Positions 29,751-38,789 of a stretch of 64,000 nucleotides of DNA are shown piece after piece; the stretch's first letter is position 1; each line of letters opens with the position of its first letter. A program made the translations under genes and the position numbers. The notes beneath the pieces were generated by a model that was not told the origin of the DNA, did no database searches, and saw nothing but the letters and a program-made list of their open reading frames with translations. The DNA is from Thalassotalea sp. 1_MG-2023 (lineage in GTDB: Bacteria > Pseudomonadota > Gammaproteobacteria > Enterobacterales > Alteromonadaceae): assembly GCF_030546745.1 (NCBI RefSeq), contig NZ_JAUOPD010000010.1, positions 1-64,000 of the forward strand. The letters are read 5' to 3'.

Positions 29751-29853
29751 AATTGACAAAGAAAAGGCAAAACATGCGAAAACATGTTACGCAAAACCAC
29801 CGGTCTAAGGATAATTTAATTTATCTATGACAGCGGAGTTACCGAGTTCAATT
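29751..29853 (+). ncRNA. Cyclic di-GMP-I (GEMM-I) riboswitch aptamer
   Basis: The conserved GEMM-I core is visible in order: GGCAAA, a hairpin AACATG/CATGTT (29771-29776 with 29783-29788) with a GAAA-containing loop, ACGCAAA.CC.CCGG.CUAA, a second arm GGATAA/TTATCT (29809-29814 with 29821-29826), then GACAGCGG.GTTACCGA. The closing helix is AATTGA (29751-29756) with TCAATT (29848-29853). It lies in the 5' leader of a DUF3718-type secreted protein gene. A diguanylate cyclase is encoded 4 kb downstream. Confidence 0.9.
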
Positions 29854-29876
29854 AGGTACGTCCTGTGGTTTTTTCT
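29793..29876 (+). promoter_or_regulatory. Possible riboswitch expression platform
   Basis: AAAACCAC plus GG (29793-29803) inside the aptamer is complementary to CC plus GTGGTTTT (29862-29872) downstream, followed by a T-rich run. This helix cannot coexist with the folded aptamer. It could act as a long-range terminator-like structure that forms only when ligand is absent (an ON switch). The pairing is seen; the role is inferred. Confidence 0.45.
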
Positions 29877-29911
29877 TTTAATAAACTCAACTTGAATTAA
29901 AGGTTATTAAA

Positions 29912-30271
29912 ATGAAAAAATTATTACTAGTTTCAACTATTACAGCGTTAACAATGACGTCTATCGTTTCTGCTCCTAAAGCAGAAGCATCGAATATAGC
30001 TCAAAGCTTATGTGAGTATGTAGCTGCAGATGATAAGAAACGTATGCGCTCATTTTTAAGAACGAATAAAATCAAAATCCGCAGAGTTTTTGATGGTATT
30101 CAATGTAATGGTCAAAACTTACTGGTATTTGCTTCTGCAAGAGGTGCGGTTGAGACAGGTTCTATGATAGTAAGTAAGCTACCAAAGAAAGTTGTTTCAG
30201 ACAACCTTGCAAATCTCCAGAGTGGATCGCAACCATTGATAGATGCCGCTAACGAACGCGTTAGCAGCTAA
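29912..30271 (+). CDS. Small secreted DUF3718-like protein under c-di-GMP riboswitch control
   Basis: 119 aa with a signal peptide (about 1-27, cleavage near AEA). The mature part holds two Cys (LCEYV and IQCNGQ), likely a disulfide, and the segment DDKKRMRSFLRTNKIKIRRVF then NGQNLLVFASARGA, typical as far as I can judge of the DUF3718 family of small periplasmic proteins in alteromonads and vibrios. Function is unknown. The c-di-GMP-I riboswitch in its leader suggests expression tied to the switch between motile and surface life. It is monocistronic: a strong terminator follows. Confidence 0.8.
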   Translation: MKKLLLVSTITALTMTSIVSAPKAEASNIAQSLCEYVAADDKKRMRSFLRTNKIKIRRVFDGIQCNGQNLLVFASARGAVETGSMIVSKLPKKVVSDNLANLQSGSQPLIDAANERVSS

Positions 30272-30340
30272 AATTATTTTTTAGTAGGCGTTATTTGTTA
30301 AATCAATAGCTTTACTAGTTTATAATTCTTCTGTCGACTT

Positions 30341-30370
30341 AAAAAAGCCAGCTTATGCTGGCTTTTTTTT
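30341..30370 (+). terminator. Intrinsic terminator after the DUF3718-like gene
   Basis: Perfect 12-bp stem AAAAAAGCCAGC (30341-30352) with GCTGGCTTTTTT (30357-30368), TTAT loop, two extra T. It lies about 70 bp after the stop codon. Confidence 0.92.
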
Positions 30371-30548
30371 CATTTCAACAAAGATGGCCTTTACTTTATA
30401 AGCCCTTTATTCATTTAAATGTTAACGTTGGTAGCAATCTATTCCGCAAACTGATTTATTAAACTCGTCTAACATTATTTAACTTGGTAATCTTTAAAAT
30501 ACACGATAAACTCTCGTTAATTGATAACATAGATACCGTGATTAATTT

Positions 30549-31700
30549 GTGACGTACCGATCGCGCCAGCATGAAAAAAACGCATTAGTATTAACCGGAG
30601 GTGGTGCAAGAGCTGCCTATCAAGTTGGTGTGCTGTCTGCAATTTCAAAATTTGCCCCACGGCATCACCCAATTCCCTTTTCAATTATCTGCGGTACCTC
30701 TGCCGGTGCGATAAACTCAACAGGCTTAGCCTGTTATGCATCTTGTTTTCAACTCGGCGTTAAAAAACTTGAATGGGTATGGAAAAATTTAACAACAAGC
30801 AGAATTTATCACAGCGACCCTGCTCGCGTATTTAGCCATATATACCGTGGCATATTAGCGAGTTTTCAAGCAGATTACGCTAACAAATCGGCACACAGCT
30901 TACTAAACAATGCGCCATTAAGAGCCTTACTAACAGATGTTGTAGACTTTCAGCGTATAGACAATAATCTATTAAAAGGACATTTACGCGCACTTTCAGT
31001 CACGGCGTCTAGTTATAGCAGTGGTGATTCCATTAGTTTCTTTCAATCAAGCGAGGCGATTTCTCCTTGGTTCCGAGCTAAACGAAAAGGCTTACCCTGC
31101 CAGATTAATAGTGACCATTTACTGGCTTCAGCAGCAATTCCGTTAGTGTTTCCGTCGATCAAACTTGGAAAAGAACATTTTGGTGACGGCTCGATTCATC
31201 AACTATCTCCATTGAGCCCTGCTATACATTTAGGCGGTGAAAAGCTATTTATTATCGGTGTTGAACAACCATCAGAACCATTACACCCAAAGGAAAACAA
31301 TCCACACCCTCCTACCAGCGCAACTATCGCAGGGCATTTACTTGATGGTATTTTTTCAGACACATTGCAAAGTGATTTAGAACGTCTCAAACGTGTAAAT
31401 AAAACACTTTCGTTAATTCCGGAAAAAGAAAAAATAGCACAAGAAGGGTTAAAATCGATAGAGACATTAGTAATAAACCCGAGCCACGACTTCAATGCAA
31501 TAGCTGTAGAGCATTATCATCAAATGCCAATATCAATTCGACTACTACTTAGGACGATGGGCATTAGCAATGATTCTGAATCAAGTATTATTAGCTACCT
31601 GTTATTTGATCGCACCTATTGCCATCAATTAATTAAACTCGGCTTTCAAGATGCATTAGAGAATGAAACTTGTATTCGTGAGTTTTTATCACTTAAATAA
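30549..31700 (+). CDS. Patatin-like phospholipase family protein
   Basis: 383 aa lipid acyl hydrolase. Visible: oxyanion-hole motif LTGGGARAAYQVG, nucleophile elbow GTSAGA and the dyad Asp in FGDGS (DGS in place of DGG). There is no signal peptide; it is probably cytoplasmic or membrane-peripheral. The start is a GTG at 30549: an in-frame stop lies two codons upstream, and the nearby ATG (30571) is in another frame, so no other start is possible close by. The ribosome site is weak. It is a monocistronic unit between two unrelated genes. Confidence 0.87.
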   Translation: MTYRSRQHEKNALVLTGGGARAAYQVGVLSAISKFAPRHHPIPFSIICGTSAGAINSTGLACYASCFQLGVKKLEWVWKNLTTSRIYHSDPARVFSHIYRGILASFQADYANKSAHSLLNNAPLRALLTDVVDFQRIDNNLLKGHLRALSVTASSYSSGDSISFFQSSEAISPWFRAKRKGLPCQINSDHLLASAAIPLVFPSIKLGKEHFGDGSIHQLSPLSPAIHLGGEKLFIIGVEQPSEPLHPKENNPHPPTSATIAGHLLDGIFSDTLQSDLERLKRVNKTLSLIPEKEKIAQEGLKSIETLVINPSHDFNAIAVEHYHQMPISIRLLLRTMGISNDSESSIISYLLFDRTYCHQLIKLGFQDALENETCIREFLSLK

Positions 31701-31779
31701 ATGTAGTAAACCTTTCAAGCAAAATTTCGTGCAATTAACAATGCAGATAGCCAGGAATTAAATACAAGAAACCTATTAC

Positions 31780-33756
31780 CTATCCCCCTTCATGCATAAA
31801 CCTTTCAACCCGCTCAACACGTCTTGGTTTACCACGAATAATCAAGGTGTCATCCGCTAACAAAATGGTATTTTCATCAGGCTGTTCGGTTTCAAAACCA
31901 GCTCTTCTCAATGCAACAACGGTTACACGCCGGGTGGATAAGTTCAAAGATTGTAACGTTCGCCCTACTGCATATGAATGAGCGGTTAAATTTACCGCAT
32001 TGGCAAATTCTATACGATCGATAGCATCAGGGCTCATATCTGTATGCTCGCCCTGAAAAAAGCCATGTAAATGGCTGTAATGACTTTTACGTTCCTTTTG
32101 AACGCGTTTAACGATATGCGAAAACGGCACACCTGAAAGTGACAACACTTGTGAAACCAACATCAAGCTGCCTTCAAGGCTTTCAGGCACCACTTGATCT
32201 GCCCCAGCAGCTTGTAATTTACCAAGCTGATCATCATTACGGGTTCTGACTAAAATAGGTACATTAGGTGATAAGCTTCGCACTTTACGTATCACTTCTA
32301 TCGACTGTTTATCTTCACCAAACGCGATGACGACAAGTTTAGCCGTCGACAACTTAGCGGCTTCTAGCAATTCTGTTTGTCGAGACGAGCCAAATAACAC
32401 ATTTTCACCGGCTTCACGTGCTTTTCGTGTACGTAATGGATCCATATCAATTGCAACAAAATCGATACTTTCTTGTTTTAAAAACCGACTAACCGTTTGA
32501 CCGATACGACCAAAACCACAAATAATCACATGCTCTTTAAGTTCCGTATTAACTTCTAATTCTTTAAAGGCTTGTAAGTCTTCGTGTTCAGTTTTCTGTT
32601 CATTGGCGAGCCACTTCCCCCAATTTCTAGCATTATCAACCATGAAGGGGGTTACCGCCATACTCAAAATGCCCGCGCCAATCAATAAAGAGGCAACATC
32701 AAGGGGCAATACATTTACTTGTGTAGCAAGAGCAATTAACACAAAGCCAAATTCCCCCATTTGCGCTAGCATGATCCCTGCTGCCCAAGCATCTTTTCCT
32801 TGCTCACCAGCTTTTACCGCTAAAATTCGTATCACGATCACTTTTAGTAGCATCAAACCAACAACCAAGCTAACAATGGTCAAAGGTGAAGACACCAGAA
32901 CATTAATATCTAATTTCATTCCAACTGTCACAAAAAACAGACCAAGTAGTATATCTCGGTAAGGCCGTATATCCGCTTCTAATTGGTGCTTATACTGACT
33001 TTCACCTAACATCATGCCCGCTAGAAAAGCCCCCAGTGCCATTGAAAGGCCAAACCATTGTGTTAAAGCGGAGGCGACAAGTGTGACTAATAAAGTCGTT
33101 AACACAAACAATTCATCCGTTCTCACTTGTGCAACAAGGTTAAATAAACGAGGGAGTATCCATTTCCCTGCGGCCAGTAAAATACCAACAACAAATACCC
33201 CTTTTATTAGCGCAGCAAACAAAGCGATTATCATTGAACCTTCGGTACTTGGAGCTAATAATGGAATAATAATAAGGAGTGGTACAACGGCGACATCTTG
33301 AAATAATAAAACAGCTACAGCTATTTGCCCTGACTTTCGCTTCATTGCGCCAGATTCGCTTAACTGTCTGATCACAATCGCGGTAGATGATAAAGCAATG
33401 ACACCACCTATCACTAAAGCACTGCCAAAAGATTGACCAAAAAAGAGTGAAATAATGGTAAAACAAATTAATGACAGCACGACTTGCAAGCAACCAACCG
33501 CTAGCACTAAATGTCGCATTGCCATTAGCTTAGGTAAGGAAAACTCTAACCCTAAAGTGAACAACAGAAAAACGATACCTAGTTCGGCAAAATGTTCATA
33601 ATCTACATGCTCATGCGCAAAAGCTAAGCCATGCTCACCAACAAGCATACCAGCAACTAAATAAGCGAGAATTGCCGGTAAGTGTAATTTTCTAAACAAC
33701 CAAACAATAAGTACTGCACTGGTTAAAATAGCCAGAATTTCAATATGGGAAGCCAC
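31780..33756 (-). CDS. CPA2 family monovalent cation:proton antiporter (KefB/YbaL-like)
   Basis: 658 aa. About 12 membrane segments (1-385) with the CPA2 Na/H-exchanger fold (LAYLVAGMLVGEHGL, FLLFTLGLEFS, LFFVTVGMKLD), then a cytosolic RCK/TrkA-N domain (about 410-530; IICGFGRIGQTVSRFL, a GxGxxG nucleotide site) and a TrkA-C domain (about 570-655). It probably exports K+ or Na+ in exchange for protons, gated by NAD(H) or another ligand at the RCK domain. No KefG/F-type ancillary gene is present. The start is GTG (33756), fitting the first membrane helix. Confidence 0.88.
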   Translation of the reverse strand: MASHIEILAILTSAVLIVWLFRKLHLPAILAYLVAGMLVGEHGLAFAHEHVDYEHFAELGIVFLLFTLGLEFSLPKLMAMRHLVLAVGCLQVVLSLICFTIISLFFGQSFGSALVIGGVIALSSTAIVIRQLSESGAMKRKSGQIAVAVLLFQDVAVVPLLIIIPLLAPSTEGSMIIALFAALIKGVFVVGILLAAGKWILPRLFNLVAQVRTDELFVLTTLLVTLVASALTQWFGLSMALGAFLAGMMLGESQYKHQLEADIRPYRDILLGLFFVTVGMKLDINVLVSSPLTIVSLVVGLMLLKVIVIRILAVKAGEQGKDAWAAGIMLAQMGEFGFVLIALATQVNVLPLDVASLLIGAGILSMAVTPFMVDNARNWGKWLANEQKTEHEDLQAFKELEVNTELKEHVIICGFGRIGQTVSRFLKQESIDFVAIDMDPLRTRKAREAGENVLFGSSRQTELLEAAKLSTAKLVVIAFGEDKQSIEVIRKVRSLSPNVPILVRTRNDDQLGKLQAAGADQVVPESLEGSLMLVSQVLSLSGVPFSHIVKRVQKERKSHYSHLHGFFQGEHTDMSPDAIDRIEFANAVNLTAHSYAVGRTLQSLNLSTRRVTVVALRRAGFETEQPDENTILLADDTLIIRGKPRRVERVERFMHEGG

Positions 33757-33808
33757 AAAAAACCTAATAAAAATAGAAACTAACTTTAATCATAGTATAT
33801 CGCTCACT

Positions 33809-33822
33809 GTTTGAGCTCAAAC
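33809..33822. promoter_or_regulatory. Perfect 14-bp palindrome in the antiporter-cyclase intergenic region
   Basis: GTTTGAGCTCAAAC is perfectly symmetric and lies 53 bp upstream of the antiporter start and about 230 bp upstream of the divergent cyclase gene. It may be an operator. The binding protein is unknown. The rest of this 296-bp gap holds no recognisable gene; TATAAT at 33980-33985 is a possible -10 for the cyclase. Confidence 0.35.
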
Positions 33823-34052
33823 GCTTTTATTCATGATCAAAATAATTTCATGTCATTCTAATTATTTTAACAGCTTCTTTGTTTCTGCTTAGCGGCAACA
33901 ATTGCCGTCAAGATGCCGACAAAAGCTGAATTCTTTAACAAATTGCCACCAAAAAAGTATCCAAGGGATAAACTATCATATAATAATCATAAGCTTATAT
34001 ATCCGGCACTTTATTTGCTTAAAGAGTTTAATTACTTTATAGAGGTGCTTTT

Positions 34053-34943
34053 ATGCAAACGCTTAATTTGGTCAATAACGATCACATTGAATTTAACGCG
34101 TTTACGTTATTTGATACACAAGATCGTCAAAATAACTCTCGAAAATTAGCCTTAGCAGAACAACTTCAAACAAGCTTAGAAATTGATACTATTCTCAATA
34201 TTTTTGCCATGGAAGCAACAAAATTTGTCGACTTTACTGGGCTTTATTTTAAGAGTGACGTTACCAGTGGTGAAATGCGTGGAAGTAAACTTGCGCGAAA
34301 AGAGCGACATTTTGAGCTTAAAATCAATAAACGTTATATCGGTACATTAACTTACGCCTTAAATAAGCCGATGCCATTAGCCTCTTATAATATGTTAAAG
34401 AACCTGCACACGTTACTCGTACACCCGCTAAATAATGCAATGCTTTACCAACAAGCACTTAGCTTAGCAATGCAAGACGGTTTGACTGGTTTAGGCAATA
34501 GACGTCATTTTGATCAACAAATTAAACGCGCAATGCATCATGCCAATAGACAAGGCACTAAAGTCGGCTTAATTGTTTGTGATTTAAATAAATTTAAAGC
34601 CGTGAACGATAACCATGGACATCATGTTGGTGATCAAGTGTTAACCCATTTTGCTCAAGCATTAATTGAAAGTGTAAGAGACTCTGAAAGTTTATTTAGA
34701 TTCGGCGGTGATGAATTTGCAATAATTGTCGAAAATGCCGATGAACAAGCACTAACGATAATTGAAAGTAGATTACAACATTCAGTTAATACTGATAGCT
34801 TACTTGCAAGATATAAAGTCGGTAGCTCAATAGGCTGTGCATTAATGACAAGAGCAGACAATGAGTACTCGTTATTCGAACGTGCTGATAGTTGCCTTTA
34901 TCAACAAAAACTAGCACAGCCGTGTCGCTTAAGTATTATATAA
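34053..34943 (+). CDS. GGDEF domain diguanylate cyclase
   Basis: 296 aa, no membrane segment or signal. The N-terminal part (about 30-135) looks like a small GAF-type sensor; the C-terminal GGDEF domain (about 138-296) has DGLTGLGNRR, DLNKFKAVND and an intact catalytic GGDEF at 218-222. The product-inhibition site is altered: R209-E212 (RxxE instead of RxxD), so feedback inhibition may be weak. It makes c-di-GMP from two GTP. A GAGGTGC site precedes the ATG. It may supply the ligand for the riboswitch at 29751, but so could any cyclase in the cell. Confidence 0.92.
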   Translation: MQTLNLVNNDHIEFNAFTLFDTQDRQNNSRKLALAEQLQTSLEIDTILNIFAMEATKFVDFTGLYFKSDVTSGEMRGSKLARKERHFELKINKRYIGTLTYALNKPMPLASYNMLKNLHTLLVHPLNNAMLYQQALSLAMQDGLTGLGNRRHFDQQIKRAMHHANRQGTKVGLIVCDLNKFKAVNDNHGHHVGDQVLTHFAQALIESVRDSESLFRFGGDEFAIIVENADEQALTIIESRLQHSVNTDSLLARYKVGSSIGCALMTRADNEYSLFERADSCLYQQKLAQPCRLSII

Positions 34944-34967
34944 TCGAATTGAAGGTGTTCTAAGCCA

Positions 34968-35627
34968 TTAATTTGTATAATCTACACTGAGCATTCGTAA
35001 TGCGGATGCTCTTTCTTGTGGTGTTGCCCCAACCTGCACACGACAGAATCTAATTGCCAAAGCAAAGTTGTCTTTTCCAACAACAGACAGCACTTGCTTT
35101 AAATAATGTTTATTTAATGAAAAATTTTCTGCATATTGATTAATCGCTTGCTCAATTGAAGGATATTCAACACCGTCAAAGCAGAAAGGCTGCGTTATAA
35201 ACGCAGATGAAGAGTCAAGCGTATTTCCGTTGATTTCTATTGGCCAGCCTGAAAAATTTACTCTATCACGTGCTATTTCATACATCATCCAGGCACTTTT
35301 TTGAAAAGAAGCAAAATTACCCTGTTCAAAACCACTTTCTTCTAGCGATTTTTTTGTCCAATTAATGCCAATAGCGAGATGTTTTTTATAATGGTTTATT
35401 AGCGCTTTTTTTACTACAAACCTGACCTGCCATATATTATCTTCATGCGCAGCATTTGCCCAACGCAAACATTCGGCACAAGTATAAATGCTCATCGGAG
35501 GATGAACACAATCAGGTATATAATTACTGTGTTGTGGAAAAGAAAATGTTTTATTTGTTGGTTCTCCACAGAACCAACAAATAAAACGATAAGCAAATGG
35601 GGTTTCAGTAATTAAGTGATTTACCAT
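34968..35627 (-). CDS. Hypothetical zinc-ribbon-like protein
   Basis: 219 aa of unknown function. The N-terminal 60 residues hold two Cys pairs, CWFC and CAEC, the layout of a zinc ribbon. The rest is soluble and helical, with a conserved-looking SIEQAINQYAENFSL. It starts 5 bp after the rhlE stop codon on the same strand, so it is probably co-transcribed with this RNA helicase. An RNA-related role would be a guess. I do not recognise a named family. Confidence 0.7.
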   Translation of the reverse strand: MVNHLITETPFAYRFICWFCGEPTNKTFSFPQHSNYIPDCVHPPMSIYTCAECLRWANAAHEDNIWQVRFVVKKALINHYKKHLAIGINWTKKSLEESGFEQGNFASFQKSAWMMYEIARDRVNFSGWPIEINGNTLDSSSAFITQPFCFDGVEYPSIEQAINQYAENFSLNKHYLKQVLSVVGKDNFALAIRFCRVQVGATPQERASALRMLSVDYTN

Positions 35628-35632
35628 AACGC

Positions 35633-36916
35633 TTATTTACGTTTCTTTTTAACCTTAGTGTTGGCTTTACTGGTTACGCTTTGTTTTTTCTTAATCAACT
35701 GATTTTTATCACGCGTTGATTGGTAGCGGTTTTTACTCGCTGGCTTTGTTTTATTGGTTGATGGTTGTTTACTTTCTTTGATCGGATCAAACTCGTAGCC
35801 AGCGAGTACAACATGTTCAAACTTTCGGTTAATTAACGTTTCTATATTTCCAAGGAACTTCTCATCTTTAGGGCTCACTAAAGAAACAGCAGTGCCCGTT
35901 TTACCTGCACGCCCTGTGCGACCAATGCGATGCACGTAATCTTCTGCTAAAAACGGTAAATGGAAATTGACAACATAAGGAAGATCAGGAATATCTAAGC
36001 CTCGAGCGGCCACATCCGTTGCAACTAATACCCTCACTTCACCTGAAGTAAATTGCGCTAGCGCTTTATTACGTGCACCTTGCGATTTTTCACCATGGCA
36101 CAAGCTGGCTTTAATGCCATCTAGTTTTAATTCTTTCGCCAGTTGATTCGCGCTTTCTCTGGTACCAGCAAAAACTAACACTTGTTGCCAATTATTCACA
36201 CCAATTAATTCAGACAATAATTCTCGCTTTCGTGCCTCACTGACGCGGTAAACAAACTGTTTTACTTTACCTGATGTGGTATTTTGTTTCGCAACTTCTA
36301 TCATTTTCGGGTGAGTTAGCATTTGCTTTGCTAATGTTTTCACCTTTTCAGAAAATGTCGCTGAAAATAGCATGGTTTGTGGTGACACCTTAATACCTTC
36401 ACGAATACGTTCAATATCCGTTAAAAATCCCATATCTAACATGCGATCGGCTTCATCAAGTACTAAATGTTTCACTTGAGATAATGACACATTACGTAAC
36501 GCTAAGTGCTCTAATAAGCGACCTGGGGTTGCTACTAAAATATCAAGCCCTGCTTTTAACATGTTTGCTTGACTTGCCATTTTCCCACCACCAAAAATAA
36601 CACCAGATTTAAGTGACAAAAACTGACTGTACTGTTCGATATTGGTCGCTACTTGCATAGCAAGCTCTCGGGTAGGCGTTAGTATAACTGCACGTAAAGA
36701 CGCTTGTTCATTCGTTTGGTATTGGGCTAATAAATCAAGAATGGGTAAGGTAAATGCTGCAGTTTTGCCGGTACCTGTTTGTGCACTTGCTAAAACATCA
36801 TGCCCCGCTCGAATAGCTGGTATAGCGTTTTGTTGTATCGGCGTTAGCGTTTTATAACCACACACTTTAACCGCTTTCAATAAGTCTGCTGATAAGCCAA
36901 TTGCATCTACACTCAC
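35633..36916 (-). CDS. rhlE: DEAD-box ATP-dependent RNA helicase (RhlE-type)
   Basis: 427 aa. All helicase motifs are visible: Q motif (GYKTLTPIQQNAIP), AQTGTGKT (Walker A), PTRELA, DEAD, SAT, ARGLD and HRIGRTGR; a Lys-rich C-terminal tail (last about 60 residues) probably binds RNA. The N-terminus MSVDAIGLSADLL matches the usual MSFDSLGL start of RhlE when translation begins at the GTG at 36916, which has an AGGTG site 7 bases before it; the frame remains open to 36958 with only a TTG. It likely acts in RNA remodelling or cold adaptation. Confidence 0.9.
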   Translation of the reverse strand: MSVDAIGLSADLLKAVKVCGYKTLTPIQQNAIPAIRAGHDVLASAQTGTGKTAAFTLPILDLLAQYQTNEQASLRAVILTPTRELAMQVATNIEQYSQFLSLKSGVIFGGGKMASQANMLKAGLDILVATPGRLLEHLALRNVSLSQVKHLVLDEADRMLDMGFLTDIERIREGIKVSPQTMLFSATFSEKVKTLAKQMLTHPKMIEVAKQNTTSGKVKQFVYRVSEARKRELLSELIGVNNWQQVLVFAGTRESANQLAKELKLDGIKASLCHGEKSQGARNKALAQFTSGEVRVLVATDVAARGLDIPDLPYVVNFHLPFLAEDYVHRIGRTGRAGKTGTAVSLVSPKDEKFLGNIETLINRKFEHVVLAGYEFDPIKESKQPSTNKTKPASKNRYQSTRDKNQLIKKKQSVTSKANTKVKKKRK

Positions 36917-37013
36917 GATATTCACCTTAAACCTAAAAAATCGCGCGAAGTATAACAAGTTTCAATGTTGTTGTAGTACTTTTATCACGCGATTTGTCAT
37001 TTAAGCGGGAGCG

Positions 37014-38411
37014 TTACCAAACTTTTGGTGTTAATTTAAATTTTTCTTTCTCTGCTTCATTAGGTTGATAACTTGGCAACACATTATTTTTCATTTGTTG
37101 GTGATAATCTTTCGTCACATGAATAATAACTTTAGAAAGTAAAAACAGTGCTATCACATTGATTATCGTCATTACACCGGTTGATAAATCTGCCAGTGCA
37201 ATCACTTGAGGTAAACTAGCAACTGAGCCAAAAATTAACATGAATAAAAAGCCAATACGTAAAAACCAGTGACCTAATAGTGTATCTAATCTTAAATATT
37301 TTAAATTTGTTTCTGCATAAGCAAAGCTGGCAATGATCGACGTAAAACCAAAAAATAAAATCGCGATGGTTATAAAGTCACTTCCCCATGCTCCCACTTG
37401 AGAAGCTAATGCTTGCTGAGTAAGTTGTATGCCTTGAATTCCTTGCTCGGTATTGTCAAATAATAAAATTAAGCAAGCCGTACAAGTACAAATAATAATG
37501 GTATCAAAAAATACCGCTAACATCTGAATATATCCCTGTGAAGCTGGGTGTGCTGGGTATGTTGTTGCGGCGGCAGCCACATTCGGAGCGCTACCCATAC
37601 CTGCTTCATTTGAATACAACCCTCTTTTAACCCCTTGCACTATCGCAGCACCAACAAGACCACCGCCCGCTTGTTCTAGGCCAAGCGCAGACTTAACAAT
37701 AAGTGCAAATATGCCAGGTAAATGCTCAGCATTCATCCCCATGACGACTAAACAAATAAGTAAATACGCTACGCCCATAAAAGGTACGATGATTTCAGAA
37801 AAACGAGCAATATTTTTTAAGCCCCCCATCACAACCCAAGCGGTGAGTATGGCTATAAAGATCCCTGTATAGATTGGTTCCACCCCAAAAGAGCCAGAAA
37901 AGGCATCAGTGATAGAGTTCGCTTGAACTGAACTAAAAACAAAGCCATAACCAAAAAATAAACACAATGAAAAGGTGATTGCTAAGAACTTACTGTTTAG
38001 CCCTTTACGCATATAATAAGCTGGCCCACCGCGAAAATTACCATTTGCATCTTTCTCTTTATATAACTGACCAAGTAAACTTTCTGCAAACGCTGTTGCC
38101 ATACCAACAAAGGCAATGACCCACATCCAAAAAACAGCACCAGCGCCACCTAAAGATATGGCCACAGCCACGCCCATTAAGTTTCCCGTTCCTACTCGAG
38201 CGGCTAAAGATGTACATAAGGCTTGAAAAGATGAAATACCATGTTGACTTTTTTGTCGGCTAAAACGTAATAAAGTAAACATATGAAAGAAGTGACGAAG
38301 CTGAATAAATTTCAGCCGAATTGAGAACCAAACACCACACCCTGTTAAAAGGTAAATTAGAATACTGCCCCATAAATAGCCATTAATTTGGCCCACTGCA
38401 TCAAAAATCAC
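37014..38411 (-). CDS. Alanine/glycine:cation symporter family (AGCS) transporter
   Basis: 465 aa with about 11 membrane segments. Visible AGCS signatures: ALCTSLAARVGTGNLMGVAVAI, GGPAYYMRKG and KRGLYSNEAGMGSAPN, the region that contacts the amino acid and Na+. It should import alanine or glycine with sodium. The start is a GTG (38411). It forms its own unit; the gap to the small membrane genes upstream is about 80 bp. Confidence 0.92.
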   Translation of the reverse strand: MIFDAVGQINGYLWGSILIYLLTGCGVWFSIRLKFIQLRHFFHMFTLLRFSRQKSQHGISSFQALCTSLAARVGTGNLMGVAVAISLGGAGAVFWMWVIAFVGMATAFAESLLGQLYKEKDANGNFRGGPAYYMRKGLNSKFLAITFSLCLFFGYGFVFSSVQANSITDAFSGSFGVEPIYTGIFIAILTAWVVMGGLKNIARFSEIIVPFMGVAYLLICLVVMGMNAEHLPGIFALIVKSALGLEQAGGGLVGAAIVQGVKRGLYSNEAGMGSAPNVAAAATTYPAHPASQGYIQMLAVFFDTIIICTCTACLILLFDNTEQGIQGIQLTQQALASQVGAWGSDFITIAILFFGFTSIIASFAYAETNLKYLRLDTLLGHWFLRIGFLFMLIFGSVASLPQVIALADLSTGVMTIINVIALFLLSKVIIHVTKDYHQQMKNNVLPSYQPNEAEKEKFKLTPKVW

Positions 38412-38489
38412 ACGATCACTCTATTTTTTTATTTTCATTAGGATATCAAAGAATGTGTTGGTTTATTAGTTTCAATCCAAAAAATTAAT

Positions 38490-38789
38490 TCAGTTGATAG
38501 TATTTTTTATGAATACGCCTGCCATAAAACCAGTAGCATAACCAATAAATTGTCCTGACAGCAGCAACAACATTTTTATTTTATAGCTAAGCTCTTCCGT
38601 AAAAAGGTTCAGTGCAAACATTCTGGGGGCTAAAAGCACTTGATAGCCGAACAAATATAGATCGGCAAAGTAAAAATGTAACAGATGAAATACAAGTGCA
38701 ATAGCAATGCCAAAGATACCAATAATGGTTGTGAGTTGGTAATGAGATAAACGGGTCAATTCAGTAATATTAACTGTCCTCTTTATCAC
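38490..38789 (-). CDS. Small membrane protein, unknown function
   Basis: 99 aa with three hydrophobic stretches (about 19-38, 40-60 and 70-92). No family recognised. The frame starts at a GTG (38789) that overlaps the end of the next upstream small gene by 20 bp; an AGAGGA site lies just inside, so the true start may be a few codons later. The overlap suggests translational coupling of the two. Confidence 0.55.
   Translation of the reverse strand: MIKRTVNITELTRLSHYQLTTIIGIFGIAIALVFHLLHFYFADLYLFGYQVLLAPRMFALNLFTEELSYKIKMLLLLSGQFIGYATGFMAGVFIKNTIN

Noticed and set aside
33913-34149. 78-codon plus-strand frame before the diguanylate cyclase
   Set aside because: It overlaps the cyclase start in another frame, has no domain and no better ribosome site; the cyclase ATG with GAGGTGC fits better.
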